Part shown: one piece after another, positions 38,205-46,780 of the stretch | How the letters are laid out: every line of letters starts with the position of its first letter | Numbering within the stretch: position 1 is the first letter of the stretch | From: Stutzerimonas stutzeri | GTDB lineage: Bacteria > Pseudomonadota > Gammaproteobacteria > Pseudomonadales > Pseudomonadaceae | Reading direction: 5' to 3' | Assembly (NCBI RefSeq): GCF_024448895.1 | Contig: NZ_JAMOIC010000009.1 | Span: 62,001-126,000 of the forward strand | DNA: 64,000 nucleotides | Translations under genes and position numbers: made by a program | The notes under the pieces: model-generated | Databases searched by the model: none | What the model was told of the DNA's origin: nothing | What the model saw: the letters and a program-made list of their open reading frames with translations, nothing else

Positions 38205-39866
38205 ATGTTCGCCTGTGCAGGTTCAGGTTGGAGTTTCTCAGCGCCGGTTCTACTGACGCTGCTGGTTGGTCTGGGTGTGACGGTGCTGGCGCGCTGGATC
38301 GGGCTGCGCCGACGTTTCGCCGGCAGTGGTGCATTCAAGCTGATGCACCTCGCCATCCTCTGGTGGCTTGCCGCAGCAGCGCTTGAAATGAGCTTCTACC
38401 AGCAGGACTGCAAGATGTTCTGGGCTGGCATGGCGTGGCCCGCGATCCTGGCAGTGCCGACGTTCTGGGCAATCTTTCTCTGGCAGTACATCAACAGCAT
38501 CCACACGCCGATCAAGCGCCTCACGATTGTGGGCCTGCTAGCGATACCGGCCCTATTCTGGCTGCTGGCGATGACCAATCCCTGGCACTGGCAGTTCTAC
38601 GGGCCGGGCAGCGCGCCGATGACAGCAGAAGTCGGTGCGCCCATTGCTTATGAGCATCAATGGCTGTTCTACCTTGCAGCGGCTTACGGCTACCCCTTCA
38701 TGCTGTTCTGTATCGGCATCACGCTGCGCGCTTCGATGGCCAGCAAGGGCGTCCATCGCCGGCAATATCTGATCTTTCTGATCCTGACGACTGTCCCCTG
38801 GATCGCCAACATCGGTTACATCGCCTTCGACTGGATGCTGTTCGGCTTCGACCCGACGCCGTTCAGCTTTGCGATCACGTTGGCGGGTTTCGGCTGGCTG
38901 ATCACCGGTATGCGGCTATTCGATTTGCTGCCCGTCGCACGTCATCTGCTGCTCGATGCGCTGATCGATCCGGTGCTGGTGGTCGATCCACAACGCCGCG
39001 TGATCGAAGCGAACCCCGCAGCGCTGCGGCTGGCAAAGCTGGATCGCAGCTGGCAAGGCCGCACACTGGCCAGCTGGCCGGTCGTTGGCGAAGCGCTGGA
39101 CACCCTGTTGCGGCACGACACGCTTGCAGAAGCGTCCCATGCGCTGAATCTCGAGGCGCGCGGGCAGCATTTCGAGGTCCGCGTGCGTGAAATATCAAAG
39201 GCCGAAACCGACGGCACGCGGGTACTTGGGCAGATGCTCTACCTTCGCGATGTGACCGAGTACCAGCACAGCCAGCGGCAACTTGCCGAGTCGCTGGCGT
39301 TAAGCAAGCAACAGCTGGAAACCATCTCTGCCCTGCTCGATACCCTACAGAGCCAGGCCCTCCGCGATCCACTCACGGGTCTGTTCAATCGGCGTTATCT
39401 GGATGAGTTTTTTACGTTGGAGCTGGCCCGGGCTCAGCGTGATGCAGCACCCATCTCCCTGGCGATGCTTGATCTTGACCACTTCAAACAGCTGAATGAT
39501 ACCCACGGCCACGGTGCCGGTGACGACGCGCTCAAAGGTGTCGCCGCGTTTCTGCTGGAAGGTTTGCGTACTACCGATGCGGTATTCCGGATTGGCGGCG
39601 AGGAGTTTCTTCTGGTTCTGCCTCGCACCCGTGGCCCCGAAGCGCTGGAAAAACTACAGCACCTGTGTAGCCAGTTCGCCGAACTGGACATCCAGACCCG
39701 CGCCGGCCCATTGAGGTTGACCATGTCGGTCGGGCTGGCGCTTTATCCGTGCCATGCCACTGACCTGGACGGGTTGATGCAACAGGCAGACGCTCAGCTC
39801 TACCGAGCCAAGCGTCACGGCCGAAATCGTGTTGCTCTCTGCCTTGAGGGCGAACCTCAGGCTTAG
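38205..39866 (+). CDS. Membrane diguanylate cyclase (7TM histidine-kinase-N-type sensor, PAS, GGDEF)
   Basis: Makes cyclic-di-GMP. Seven hydrophobic helices (to about residue 225) form a histidine-kinase N-terminal 7TM type sensor. A PAS-like domain and coiled coil lead to a GGDEF domain with an active GGEEF signature. An inhibitory I-site RTTD lies five residues before it, so product feedback is expected. There is a choice of ATG at 38196 or 38205; AAGGA at 38192-38196 is better spaced for 38205. It is divergent from the potassium channel gene. Confidence 0.85.
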   Translation: MFACAGSGWSFSAPVLLTLLVGLGVTVLARWIGLRRRFAGSGAFKLMHLAILWWLAAAALEMSFYQQDCKMFWAGMAWPAILAVPTFWAIFLWQYINSIHTPIKRLTIVGLLAIPALFWLLAMTNPWHWQFYGPGSAPMTAEVGAPIAYEHQWLFYLAAAYGYPFMLFCIGITLRASMASKGVHRRQYLIFLILTTVPWIANIGYIAFDWMLFGFDPTPFSFAITLAGFGWLITGMRLFDLLPVARHLLLDALIDPVLVVDPQRRVIEANPAALRLAKLDRSWQGRTLASWPVVGEALDTLLRHDTLAEASHALNLEARGQHFEVRVREISKAETDGTRVLGQMLYLRDVTEYQHSQRQLAESLALSKQQLETISALLDTLQSQALRDPLTGLFNRRYLDEFFTLELARAQRDAAPISLAMLDLDHFKQLNDTHGHGAGDDALKGVAAFLLEGLRTTDAVFRIGGEEFLLVLPRTRGPEALEKLQHLCSQFAELDIQTRAGPLRLTMSVGLALYPCHATDLDGLMQQADAQLYRAKRHGRNRVALCLEGEPQA

Positions 39867-40180
39867 TGACCCACCACTACCTCACTGATCTGCCTCACTG
39901 GGCTCAGATCGGTGTAATTGGCGATATCGGCAACGATCTCCTCTGCATGGGGTGCAATGCCGGCCTGAAACGCCTCCAGTGACTCACAGAAGATGTGGCA
40001 CATCGCGATATAGGGTGCTGGGGTATCAGGCGCGCCGCCCGATATTGCCTTGTCGATCGTGTAATACAGGCAGGCATCGCCCATGCGAGCCTTGAGCAAC
40101 GGCAGATGCTTGTCGCGATAGTAGTCGTGATCGAACCGCGCGCCGGGTGTGTTGGGGTACATCACGCTGACTTTGATCAT
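39863..40180 (-). CDS. EthD-family protein
   Basis: A 105-residue ferredoxin-like dimeric alpha/beta barrel protein. MIKVSVMYPNTPGARFDHDYY continues to the HLPL segment, which is the typical EthD opening with its conserved His. EthD proteins assist ether and alcohol catabolic enzymes in actinobacteria, but many stand-alone copies have no known role. It ends convergent with the diguanylate cyclase, overlapping it by four bases. Confidence 0.8.
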   Translation of the reverse strand: MIKVSVMYPNTPGARFDHDYYRDKHLPLLKARMGDACLYYTIDKAISGGAPDTPAPYIAMCHIFCESLEAFQAGIAPHAEEIVADIANYTDLSPVRQISEVVVGH

Positions 40181-40284
40181 GCGTCTTGGGTCCTTGTGAA
40201 CTGGTTAGGCGACCTGCCCGGAGCTGAAAGCTCCAGCACCGAACGGTAGCACGCAGCCTGCCCGTTCGGTCGCCTTCATCGGCT

Positions 40285-40722
40285 CTACCTGACAACGAAC
40301 GTGCCTTCCATTCCCTTGTTCTGCAGCCCGTTGCAGTAGAACGGGTAACGACCCGGCTTGATCGGCAGGAAAAAGATCTCCGCTTCGCCCGCCTCTTCGA
40401 ATTCCAGTTCGACCAGGGTGATTGCCTTGATCTCCACGCCACCGGCCTCGACCTTGCGCAGGAAGATCGAACGTGCAAACTCCGGAGCCTGAAACGCGCA
40501 TTCCTTCTGCCCGTCGGTGACGATCTTGAGCTGATAGGCAACGCCGGTTTCCAGTTCGTACTCTTTTTGCGAGACCGCGTAGTCCGTCTCTTCGGATCCG
40601 AATTTGAGGTCAGGCAACGACTGGGTGCGCAGGGTCAGGTCGCCAGCGGCGAACACCTGATCGAAGCCAATCAGGCTGCCGAGCAACAACAGGTTGAGGG
40701 TCAGTGCTTTGAAGGGAGGCAT
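40285..40722 (-). CDS. Exported cupredoxin-like protein lacking the usual copper His
   Basis: A 145-residue periplasmic protein with a signal peptide (to about FAA) and a cupredoxin-like beta-sandwich. The C-terminal loop is FYCNGLQNKGMEGTF. It keeps Cys and Met but has Asn/Gln where cupredoxins have the second His (C-x-x-x-x-H). Electron transfer by a normal type 1 copper centre is therefore doubtful. It is divergent from the PQQ-linked ABC operon and shares the intergenic CTACTACC box. A GTG three codons upstream is an alternative start. Confidence 0.75.
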   Translation of the reverse strand: MPPFKALTLNLLLLGSLIGFDQVFAAGDLTLRTQSLPDLKFGSEETDYAVSQKEYELETGVAYQLKIVTDGQKECAFQAPEFARSIFLRKVEAGGVEIKAITLVELEFEEAGEAEIFFLPIKPGRYPFYCNGLQNKGMEGTFVVR

Positions 40723-40782
40723 GGCATTCACTCGTTCTTGTTATGGACGACCTCATGCTAGGGGCCGCCAATCGTGGCCGAA

Positions 40783-40794
40783 TTACTACCTTGG
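40783..40794 (+). promoter_or_regulatory. Putative AgmR-type box of the PQQ-linked ABC operon
   Basis: TTACTACCTTGG, 11 of 12 to consensus, lies 82 bases upstream of the operon's first ATG and 61 bases from the divergent cupredoxin-like gene. It is followed by TACACAGTGCCTGGTAC, in which GGTAC repeats. Confidence 0.5.
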
Positions 40795-40875
40795 TACACA
40801 GTGCCTGGTACTTTCTGCATATTTCGCCGCAGCGACAGGGTTCCTATGCTGGCCGCAACGCCATAGGAGTCGCCC

Positions 40876-42066
40876 ATGTCCCGTCCTTACCTGAGAGCCG
40901 GTTGCCTGCTCGCCCTTGCCTGCTTCACGGCTTTGGCGAACGCCGCATCAACTGATCCGGTGCTGGACGTGAAGATCGGCTATCTCGGCTTTCGGCCGGA
41001 CACAGGCCCCCTGCTCTCCAACGTCATCCCGGAACCCGAAGACACCGGCCTGCGAGGCGCCGAGCTGGCGATTACCGACAGCAACTCCACAGGCCGCTTT
41101 CTCAAGCATCGTTACGCACTACAGAGTCATGCAGCCGATTCGAGCGACCAGCTGATCGAGGACGCTCGCCGGCTGCACGCCGAAGGGTTGCGACTGTTCA
41201 TCGTGAACGCCCCGGCCAGCACCTTGCAGGAGCTCGCCGAGGCGATGCCCGACAGCCTGCTGATCAATGCCGGCAGCGCCAGTGATGAACTCAGGACCAG
41301 CACGTGCCTGGCCAACGTCCTGCATACCCTGCCCAGCCGCAGCATGCTGGCCGACGCGCTGGGGCAATTTCTCGCGGTACGTCGCTGGAACCGCTGGCTG
41401 CTGATCAGCGGGCCGACCGAGGAGGATAAGGCATACGCCGCCGCCCTCAAGCGCGCCGCCAAGCGCTTCGGGCACAGGATCGTCGAAGAGAAACCCTGGT
41501 CGTTCGATAACGATCAGCGCCGCAGCGCCCAGGCGGAGATGCCGGTCTTCACCCAGGCGGATGATTACGATGTGGTGGTTGTCGCTGACGAGCGCGGCGA
41601 TTTCGGTGAATACGTGCCCTATCACACCTGGCTACCGCGTCCGGTAGTCGGTACCCAGGGGCTGACGCCGACCGGCTGGCATAAGACGGTCGAAACCTAC
41701 GGCGCCGCGCAGTTGCAGAAGCGCTTCGAAGCCCATGCCAGTCGCTGGATGAACGACCGGGACTTCGCTGCGTGGATCGGTGTACGCAGCCTTGCCACGG
41801 CGATCACCAAACTTGGCGCCTCGGACCCGCAAGCCATCCGCCAGCTTTTCCTGAGCGAGACCTTGCCGGTGGATGGCTTCAAGGGGCGCAAGCTCACGTT
41901 CCGCCCCTGGAATGGCCAGTTACGCCAGCCCGTTGCGCTGGTGCATCCCCGGGGCCTGGTGACCAACTCGCCGCAGGATGGCTTTCTGCACCCCACCAGC
42001 GAATTGGACACGTTGGGCTTCGATCGGCCCGAAAGCCGGTGTCGGCTAAGCGAGGCGACCCTATGA
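40876..42066 (+). CDS. ABC system periplasmic binding protein, PQQ-alcohol-dehydrogenase associated
   Basis: A 396-residue exported protein of the type 1 periplasmic-binding (branched-chain amino acid receptor) fold. The signal peptide ends near ALANAAS. It matches the PQQ_ABC_bind family (TIGR03863 as I recall), found only beside quinoprotein dehydrogenases. The ligand is unknown. It overlaps the next gene by ATGA and starts a five-gene operon whose ATPase and permease resemble PedB and PedC of P. putida, part of a system reported for growth at low lanthanide. Confidence 0.82.
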   Translation: MSRPYLRAGCLLALACFTALANAASTDPVLDVKIGYLGFRPDTGPLLSNVIPEPEDTGLRGAELAITDSNSTGRFLKHRYALQSHAADSSDQLIEDARRLHAEGLRLFIVNAPASTLQELAEAMPDSLLINAGSASDELRTSTCLANVLHTLPSRSMLADALGQFLAVRRWNRWLLISGPTEEDKAYAAALKRAAKRFGHRIVEEKPWSFDNDQRRSAQAEMPVFTQADDYDVVVVADERGDFGEYVPYHTWLPRPVVGTQGLTPTGWHKTVETYGAAQLQKRFEAHASRWMNDRDFAAWIGVRSLATAITKLGASDPQAIRQLFLSETLPVDGFKGRKLTFRPWNGQLRQPVALVHPRGLVTNSPQDGFLHPTSELDTLGFDRPESRCRLSEATL

Positions 42067-42554
42067 AAGCCTTGTTTCTCTGTGCCTCCTCGCTTGTCTT
42101 CGCCGGGCTGGCGCAAACAGCGAGCGCCAGTGAGCTGGGCTATGACGCCTATATCGACAGCCCGAAGCGAATCAAATGCATGTACGGATACGTCACCGCC
42201 AAGACCGGAAACTTCGACGCCGCCAAGCAGATATTCGAAGACTGCATCGCGCGCTGGGATGACGTGTACTCGATGATCTGGCTGGCCCAGATGTACGAGT
42301 CCGGCTCTGGCGTACCGGTAGACCCGGACAAGGCTGCGGCCCTCATGGAGCGCGGCGCCAATCAACCGGATGACGCCAGCTACGTGAGCCTTGCGCGCTA
42401 TCACTGGGGTACGGCCTTAGCCGAAGGGCGCGGCGTGAAGATGGATCGCCAGGCAGCTCGGCGCTGGCTGCAGCGAGCGTCCGAAGGCGGCCAGACCGAG
42501 GCAGACGAATACCTGGAGCGCATGAATCAGGCGCCTGACCAAAACGCCCACTGA
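42063..42554 (+). CDS. Small exported Sel1/TPR-like repeat protein
   Basis: A 163-residue protein with a signal peptide (ending ASAS). The helical repeats are AKTGNFDAAKQIFEDC, MIWLAQMYESGSGVPVDPDKAAALMERGA, and ARYHWGTALAEGRGVKMDRQAARRWLQRA. These are Sel1-like repeats, which act as protein-binding scaffolds. Its ATG overlaps the stop of the binding-protein gene. In related loci this position can hold a CXXCW-motif protein, which I do not see here. Confidence 0.75.
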   Translation: MKALFLCASSLVFAGLAQTASASELGYDAYIDSPKRIKCMYGYVTAKTGNFDAAKQIFEDCIARWDDVYSMIWLAQMYESGSGVPVDPDKAAALMERGANQPDDASYVSLARYHWGTALAEGRGVKMDRQAARRWLQRASEGGQTEADEYLERMNQAPDQNAH

Positions 42555-42578
42555 CTACAACAACAAGAGAGTCCCACA

Positions 42579-43550
42579 ATGACCCGAACGATCCTTGCTG
42601 CGTCCATCGCCTTCACGCTGGTCTGCGCCAGCGCATCCAGTTCTGCCGCCACCGCCTACGTTTCCAACGAAAAGGACGACACCATCAGCGTGATCGATCT
42701 GGCCACACTGGAAACGGTCGAGACCCTGGAAGTAGGCCAGCGTCCGCGCGGGCTTACGCTTTCTCGCGACAACAAGCTGCTCTACATATGCGCCAGCGAC
42801 TCGGACACCGTTCAGGTCATGGATCTGGCGACGCGACAGATCATCAAACAGTTGCCATCCGGCGCTGACCCCGAGCAGTTCGCCCTGCATCCCAATAACA
42901 AGTGGCTATACATCTCCAACGAGGACGACGCACTGGTCACCGTGGTGGATGTCGATAACGAAAAGGTGCTTGCGCAGATCGATGTCGGCGTGGAACCGGA
43001 AGGCATGGGCGTCAGCCCGGACGGCAAATGGGCCGTGAACACCAGTGAAACCACCAACATGCTGCACTGGATCGACACGGCCACCAACGAGCTGGTGGAC
43101 AACACCCTGGTCGACCAGCGCCCCCGGCATGTGGAATTCACGAAGGACAGCAAGTTGCTCTGGGCCTCGTCGGAAATCGGCGGCACCGTCAGCGTCGTCG
43201 ATGTGGAAACGCGCCAGATCATCAAGACCCTGAATTTCAAGATCAAGGGCGTGCACCCGGACAAGGTGCAGCCGGTGGGCATCAAGCTCAGTTCGGACGG
43301 CAAATACGCTTTCGTCGCCCTCGGCCCGGCCAACCACATTGCCGTGGTCGATGCGCAAAGCTACGAAGTTCTCGATTACCTGCTGGTTGGGCGTCGAGTC
43401 TGGCACATGGCGTTCAACCTCGACGAGAGCCAGCTGCTGACCACCAATGGCGTCAGCGGCGATGTTTCAGTAATCGACGTCGGCTCGCTCAAGGTGATGA
43501 AGTCGATAAAGGTCGGCCGTTATCCCTGGGGCGTGGTGGTTGCGCCATGA
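42579..43550 (+). CDS. PQQ-catabolism-associated YVTN beta-propeller protein
   Basis: A 323-residue periplasmic protein with a signal peptide (to SSSAA) and about seven repeats of the type AYVSNEKDDTISVIDLATLE ... GxxPRGLTLS, giving a YVTN beta-propeller. The family always travels with PQQ alcohol dehydrogenase ABC loci (TIGR03866 as I recall). It ends in ATGA shared with the ATPase gene. Likely roles are binding a metal or metal-ligand complex, or scaffolding; none is proven from sequence. Confidence 0.85.
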   Translation: MTRTILAASIAFTLVCASASSSAATAYVSNEKDDTISVIDLATLETVETLEVGQRPRGLTLSRDNKLLYICASDSDTVQVMDLATRQIIKQLPSGADPEQFALHPNNKWLYISNEDDALVTVVDVDNEKVLAQIDVGVEPEGMGVSPDGKWAVNTSETTNMLHWIDTATNELVDNTLVDQRPRHVEFTKDSKLLWASSEIGGTVSVVDVETRQIIKTLNFKIKGVHPDKVQPVGIKLSSDGKYAFVALGPANHIAVVDAQSYEVLDYLLVGRRVWHMAFNLDESQLLTTNGVSGDVSVIDVGSLKVMKSIKVGRYPWGVVVAP

Positions 43551-44275
43551 GCGCGCTGCAGGTCGAGCAGGTCCACTTCGGTTATGGCCCGCGTGAAGCG
43601 TTGCAGGACGTGAGTTTCACCACGCTGGAAGGGCGATTTACCGCTTTGCTGGGCCCGAACGGCGCAGGCAAATCAACATTGATCGCATTGCTCACGCGGC
43701 TGTACGACCTGCAGCAGGGCGACATCCAGGTCACGGGCTTCAGTCTGCGCCGCCAACCACGCGAGGCATTGCGTCGGCTTGGCGTGGTGTTTCAGCAGAG
43801 CACCCTGGATCTGGATCTCAGCGTGGAGCAGAACCTGCGCTACCACGCCGCTTTGCATGGCATGCCGCGCAAGGTGGCCAATGACCGTATCGAGCTGGAG
43901 TTGCAGCGCCAGCAACTGAGTGACCGCCGCAAGAGCAAGGTGCGCGAACTCAATGGCGGCCATCGCCGGCGTGTGGAGATTGCCCGCGCGCTGCTGCACA
44001 AGCCCAGTCTGCTGCTGCTCGATGAAGCCAGCGCCGGGCTTGATCCCGCCAGCCGTCAGGGACTGAACGATCATGTGCGATCCCTCTGTCAGGACCAGGG
44101 CATGAGCGTGCTCTGGACGACCCATCTACTCGATGAGATCAAACCCGACGACGACTTGCTCATTCTCAACCGAGGGGTGCTAGTCGCTCAGGGTCGCGCC
44201 GATGCGTTATCTGCCGCAGATGGCAGTCTTCAGCAGACATTTGCACGATACACACGCGCTGCGGTGCCGGCCTGA
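43547..44275 (+). CDS. pedB: ABC transporter ATP-binding protein, PQQ-dependent alcohol dehydrogenase system
   Basis: A 242-residue ATPase subunit. Walker A is GPNGAGKST, the Q-loop is VVFQQSTLDLDLS, Walker B is LLLLDEASAGLDP and the switch His is TTHLLDE. The signature normally reading LSGGQ is LNGGH here, an unusual variant. It resembles exporter-type (DrrA/NatA) ATPases more than importers. It is coupled to the propeller gene by a 4-base overlap. The PedB label follows the P. putida locus and is by analogy. Confidence 0.85.
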   Translation: MSALQVEQVHFGYGPREALQDVSFTTLEGRFTALLGPNGAGKSTLIALLTRLYDLQQGDIQVTGFSLRRQPREALRRLGVVFQQSTLDLDLSVEQNLRYHAALHGMPRKVANDRIELELQRQQLSDRRKSKVRELNGGHRRRVEIARALLHKPSLLLLDEASAGLDPASRQGLNDHVRSLCQDQGMSVLWTTHLLDEIKPDDDLLILNRGVLVAQGRADALSAADGSLQQTFARYTRAAVPA

Positions 44276-44336
44276 TGAGTCTCTACGCGTCGATTTTGCC
44301 CTGCCTCGCTCCATTCTCAGATCAGGAGCCACTGCC

Positions 44337-45128
44337 ATGAGCGCTTACTGGGAATGCCTGCGGGCAATCGTCTCCCGCGAATGGCTGAGGTTCGTGCAGC
44401 AACGCTCGCGATTCTTCAGCGCCCTGGTGCGGCCGCTGTTATGGCTGGTGGTGTTCGCCGCCGGTTTTCGCGCCGCGCTCGGCATCGCCATCATTGAGCC
44501 GTACGAAACCTACATCACCTATGAGACCTACATCGTCCCAGGCCTGGCGTGCATGATCCTGTTGTTCAATGGCATGCAGGGCTCGCTGTCGATGGTCTAC
44601 GACCGCGAGATGGGCAGCATGCGAGTCCTGCTGACCAGCCCGCTGCCGCGCAGTTTTCTGTTGGCAAGCAAGCTGCTCGCGACCGCGCTTATCTCGCTGC
44701 TGCAGGTCTATGCCTTTCTCGTGATTGCCTGGTTCTACGGCGTGCAACCCCCTGCGGCCGGGCTGCTGACCGCACTCCCCGCGCTATTGCTGGTAGCTTT
44801 GTTGCTGAGTGCGCTGGGATTGCTGCTCTCGAACGGCATTCGCCAGTTGGAGAACTTCGCGGGCGTGATGAATTTCGTGATCTTCCCGATGTTTTTTCTT
44901 TCGTCGGCGCTCTACCCGCTGTGGAAAATGCGCGAGGCCAATGAATGGCTGTACTGGATCTGTTCGATCAACCCCTTCACCTACGCGGTAGAGCTGGTGC
45001 GCTACGCGCTCTACGAGCGCCTCGATCCGTTGTCGTTGGCCGTCTGCGTCGGATTGACGCTCGCGTTCAGCCTGCTGGCCGTGCTGAGCTTCAATCCGCA
45101 GCACGCCGCGCTGCGACGGGCGACCTGA
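44337..45128 (+). CDS. pedC: ABC-2 type permease, PQQ-dependent alcohol dehydrogenase system
   Basis: A 263-residue ABC-2 (exporter-type) membrane subunit with six hydrophobic helices. Typical segments are QRSRFFSALVRPLLW, MVYDREMGSMRVLLTSPLPR and FPMFFLSSALYPLW. The start ATG 44337 has AGGAG ten bases upstream. It contains a tandem YETYITYETY. Combined with a periplasmic binding protein this is an odd mix of exporter-type core and importer-type receptor. The symbol is by analogy. Confidence 0.85.
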   Translation: MSAYWECLRAIVSREWLRFVQQRSRFFSALVRPLLWLVVFAAGFRAALGIAIIEPYETYITYETYIVPGLACMILLFNGMQGSLSMVYDREMGSMRVLLTSPLPRSFLLASKLLATALISLLQVYAFLVIAWFYGVQPPAAGLLTALPALLLVALLLSALGLLLSNGIRQLENFAGVMNFVIFPMFFLSSALYPLWKMREANEWLYWICSINPFTYAVELVRYALYERLDPLSLAVCVGLTLAFSLLAVLSFNPQHAALRRAT

Positions 45129-45449
45129 GCAAATCTACTACTTTGGTACTGGTTTTCATGTCCAACGTAGGATTCCAAACAGCTTCGCATTGCTCTGTAA
45201 TGTGGCAGACGGAAGTACTAAAAAAGCCGGATATGCACGTCTTGCAGCGTGGTTGAATTCAAGCCCAGCTTGCCGATCAACACCTTCCGCGCGTGACTGC
45301 CAGCGCTGTTCGTGCGCAGCATTCGGGACGTAAGAGTAAACCGTGCCGAATGGCCCCAGCAGACGCAGAGGCAAGGCTTTGATACGCAACGGATGGCCCA
45401 GCTTATCCCGATCTCTCCCACCATAATCACAACAACGAGGTGACCGGCC
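45129..45449. other. Long region upstream of agmR
   Basis: This 321-base gap holds a CTACTACTTTGG box (45135-45146) immediately after the permease stop. A 32-codon frame at 45158-45256 (MSNVGFQTASHCS...) lacks a ribosome site and similarity. If the box drives agmR, the transcript has a leader near 250-300 bases. Confidence 0.4.
45135..45146 (+). promoter_or_regulatory. Putative AgmR-type box upstream of agmR
   Basis: CTACTACTTTGG, 11 of 12 to consensus and followed by TACTGG. It lies about 304 bases upstream of the agmR ATG, much farther than at the other genes. It could mediate autoregulation. Confidence 0.45.
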
Positions 45450-46115
45450 ATGTACAAGATTCTGATTGCTGATGACCACCCGCTATTTCGCGAAGCCATC
45501 CATAACGTCATCCAGGACGGCTTCCCAGGCAGCGAGATACTTGAAACCGCCGACCTCGACAGCGCCCTGGCAATGACGCTGGAACACGACGACCTGGATC
45601 TGGTCCTGCTCGACCTCAACATGCCGGGCATGCACGGGCTGAACGGGCTGATCAATCTGCGCAACGAAGCGCCAACCATCCCCGTGGTGATCGTCTCCGC
45701 CGAACAGGACAAGCAGGTGGTGCTGCAGGCCATCACCTATGGCGCCTGCGGGTTCATCACCAAATCCTCGCCGCGCGCCCAGATGACCGAGGCCATCGAG
45801 CAGATTCTCAATGGCAATGTCTACCTGCCCTCCGACATCATTCGGAGCCAGAAAGCGACCACTCGCCGCTCCCAGCACAACGAACAGAGCATCGCGCCGG
45901 AGCTGCTGCAGGCACTGACGCGTAAGCAGCTATTGGTGCTGGAACGTATGACCAAGGGCGAATCCAACAAACAGATCGCCTACAACCTGGACATCGCCGA
46001 AACCACCGTCAAAGCCCATGTATCGGCTATTCTGCGAAAGCTCAATGTGCACAACCGGGTGCAGGCCATCCTCTCGGCGGGCGACATCGATTTCACCGCG
46101 TATCTGCGCAGGTGA
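45450..46115 (+). CDS. agmR: LuxR/NarL-family response regulator AgmR (ErbR)
   Basis: A 221-residue activator of PQQ-dependent alcohol oxidation genes. The receiver has the acidic pair in IADDHP, phosphoacceptor Asp in [11 protein letters not shown] and Lys in FITKSSPR. The C-terminal helix-turn-helix is [20 protein letters not shown] followed by [20 protein letters not shown]. The sequence is close to AgmR/ErbR of P. aeruginosa and P. putida as I remember it. The order agmR-nahK-nosP matches PA1978-PA1976-PA1975. It is preceded by GAGGTG. Confidence 0.92.
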   Translation: MYKILIADDHPLFREAIHNVIQDGFPGSEILETADLDSALAMTLEHDDLDLVLLDLNMPGMHGLNGLINLRNEAPTIPVVIVSAEQDKQVVLQAITYGACGFITKSSPRAQMTEAIEQILNGNVYLPSDIIRSQKATTRRSQHNEQSIAPELLQALTRKQLLVLERMTKGESNKQIAYNLDIAETTVKAHVSAILRKLNVHNRVQAILSAGDIDFTAYLRR

Positions 46116-46780
46116 TTACCAACACCCACGCAGCTATGCTCGCCTCCAGCGATAAACAATGATCCCTTGCAGAACCCCAATCACCGGCCGACGCCACATC
46201 CCGTAGGACCCAGCTTGCTGGCGATCACCGGAATCCAGCGCAGCAGCGGATCGCGAGCAAGCTCGCTCCTACGAAACTGCGCTGCTCTACCGTCCGCTTT
46301 GTGCGTTACGCTCGCCTAGCCGCGAACTCGGGGCCTCCCCGCAATACGCCACGGCCTTCGCCACCCCATGTAGGAGCCAGCTTGCTGGCGATCACCGGAA
46401 TTCAACGTAGCCGCGGATCGCGAGCAAGCTCGCTCCTACGAGACTGCACTGTCCTACCGTCTACTGTGTGCGTGACATTCGCCAAGCCGCAAACGCAGGA
46501 CCTCCCGCAATACGCCACGGCCTTCGCCACCCTATGTAGGAGCCAGCTTGCTGGCGATCACCGGAATCCAGCGCAGCAGCGGCTTTTACGAGACTGCACT
46601 GCCCCGCCGTCTACTGTGTGCGTGACATTCGCCAAGCCGTAAACGCAGGTCCACCCGCAATACGCCACGGCCTTCGCCACCCCATGTAGGAGCCAGCTTG
46701 CTGGCGATCACGGGGCGCGCGCCTAGCGATTGGCCAACGGCGTCAGCGCCGCCGGGCGCTTGCGGATCAAGCCTGACGCT
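46116..46780. other. REPIN-filled gap between agmR and nahK
   Basis: This 665-base non-coding stretch between convergent genes is mostly the tandem array at 46201-46712. Frames within it are repeats of the array and not genes. I see no separate T-tailed terminator. Confidence 0.7.
46201..46712. repeat. Tandem array of ~166-base REPIN units
   Basis: The left REP (GTAGGAGCCAGCTTGCTGGC; the first copy has GTAGGACCCAGC) starts at about 46203, 46370, 46536 and 46686, giving periods of 167, 166 and 150 bases. Units 1 and 2 also contain the inverted REP GCGAGCAAGCTCGCTCCTAC. Unit 3 has lost about 16 bases of it, and unit 4 is only the left REP. Spacer text (AATACGCCACGGCCTTCGCC) is nearly identical between units, so the whole unit was duplicated in tandem. 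Confidence 0.85.

Noticed and set aside
44480-44540. Duplicated YETYITYETY in the ABC permease as a recent tandem insertion
   Set aside because: The two halves differ at the DNA level and homologues appear to have a similar tyrosine-rich stretch, so it is probably normal.
45158-45256. 32-codon frame after the ABC permease
   Set aside because: No ribosome site, no recognisable similarity and an ordinary length for a chance frame.
46301-46642. 113-residue frame through the REP region
   Set aside because: Its apparent protein repeats follow the DNA repeat units; it is the array translated, not a gene.
46201-46712. CRISPR-like array
   Set aside because: Units are ~166 bases with conserved spacers and REP palindromes, and no cas genes are present.
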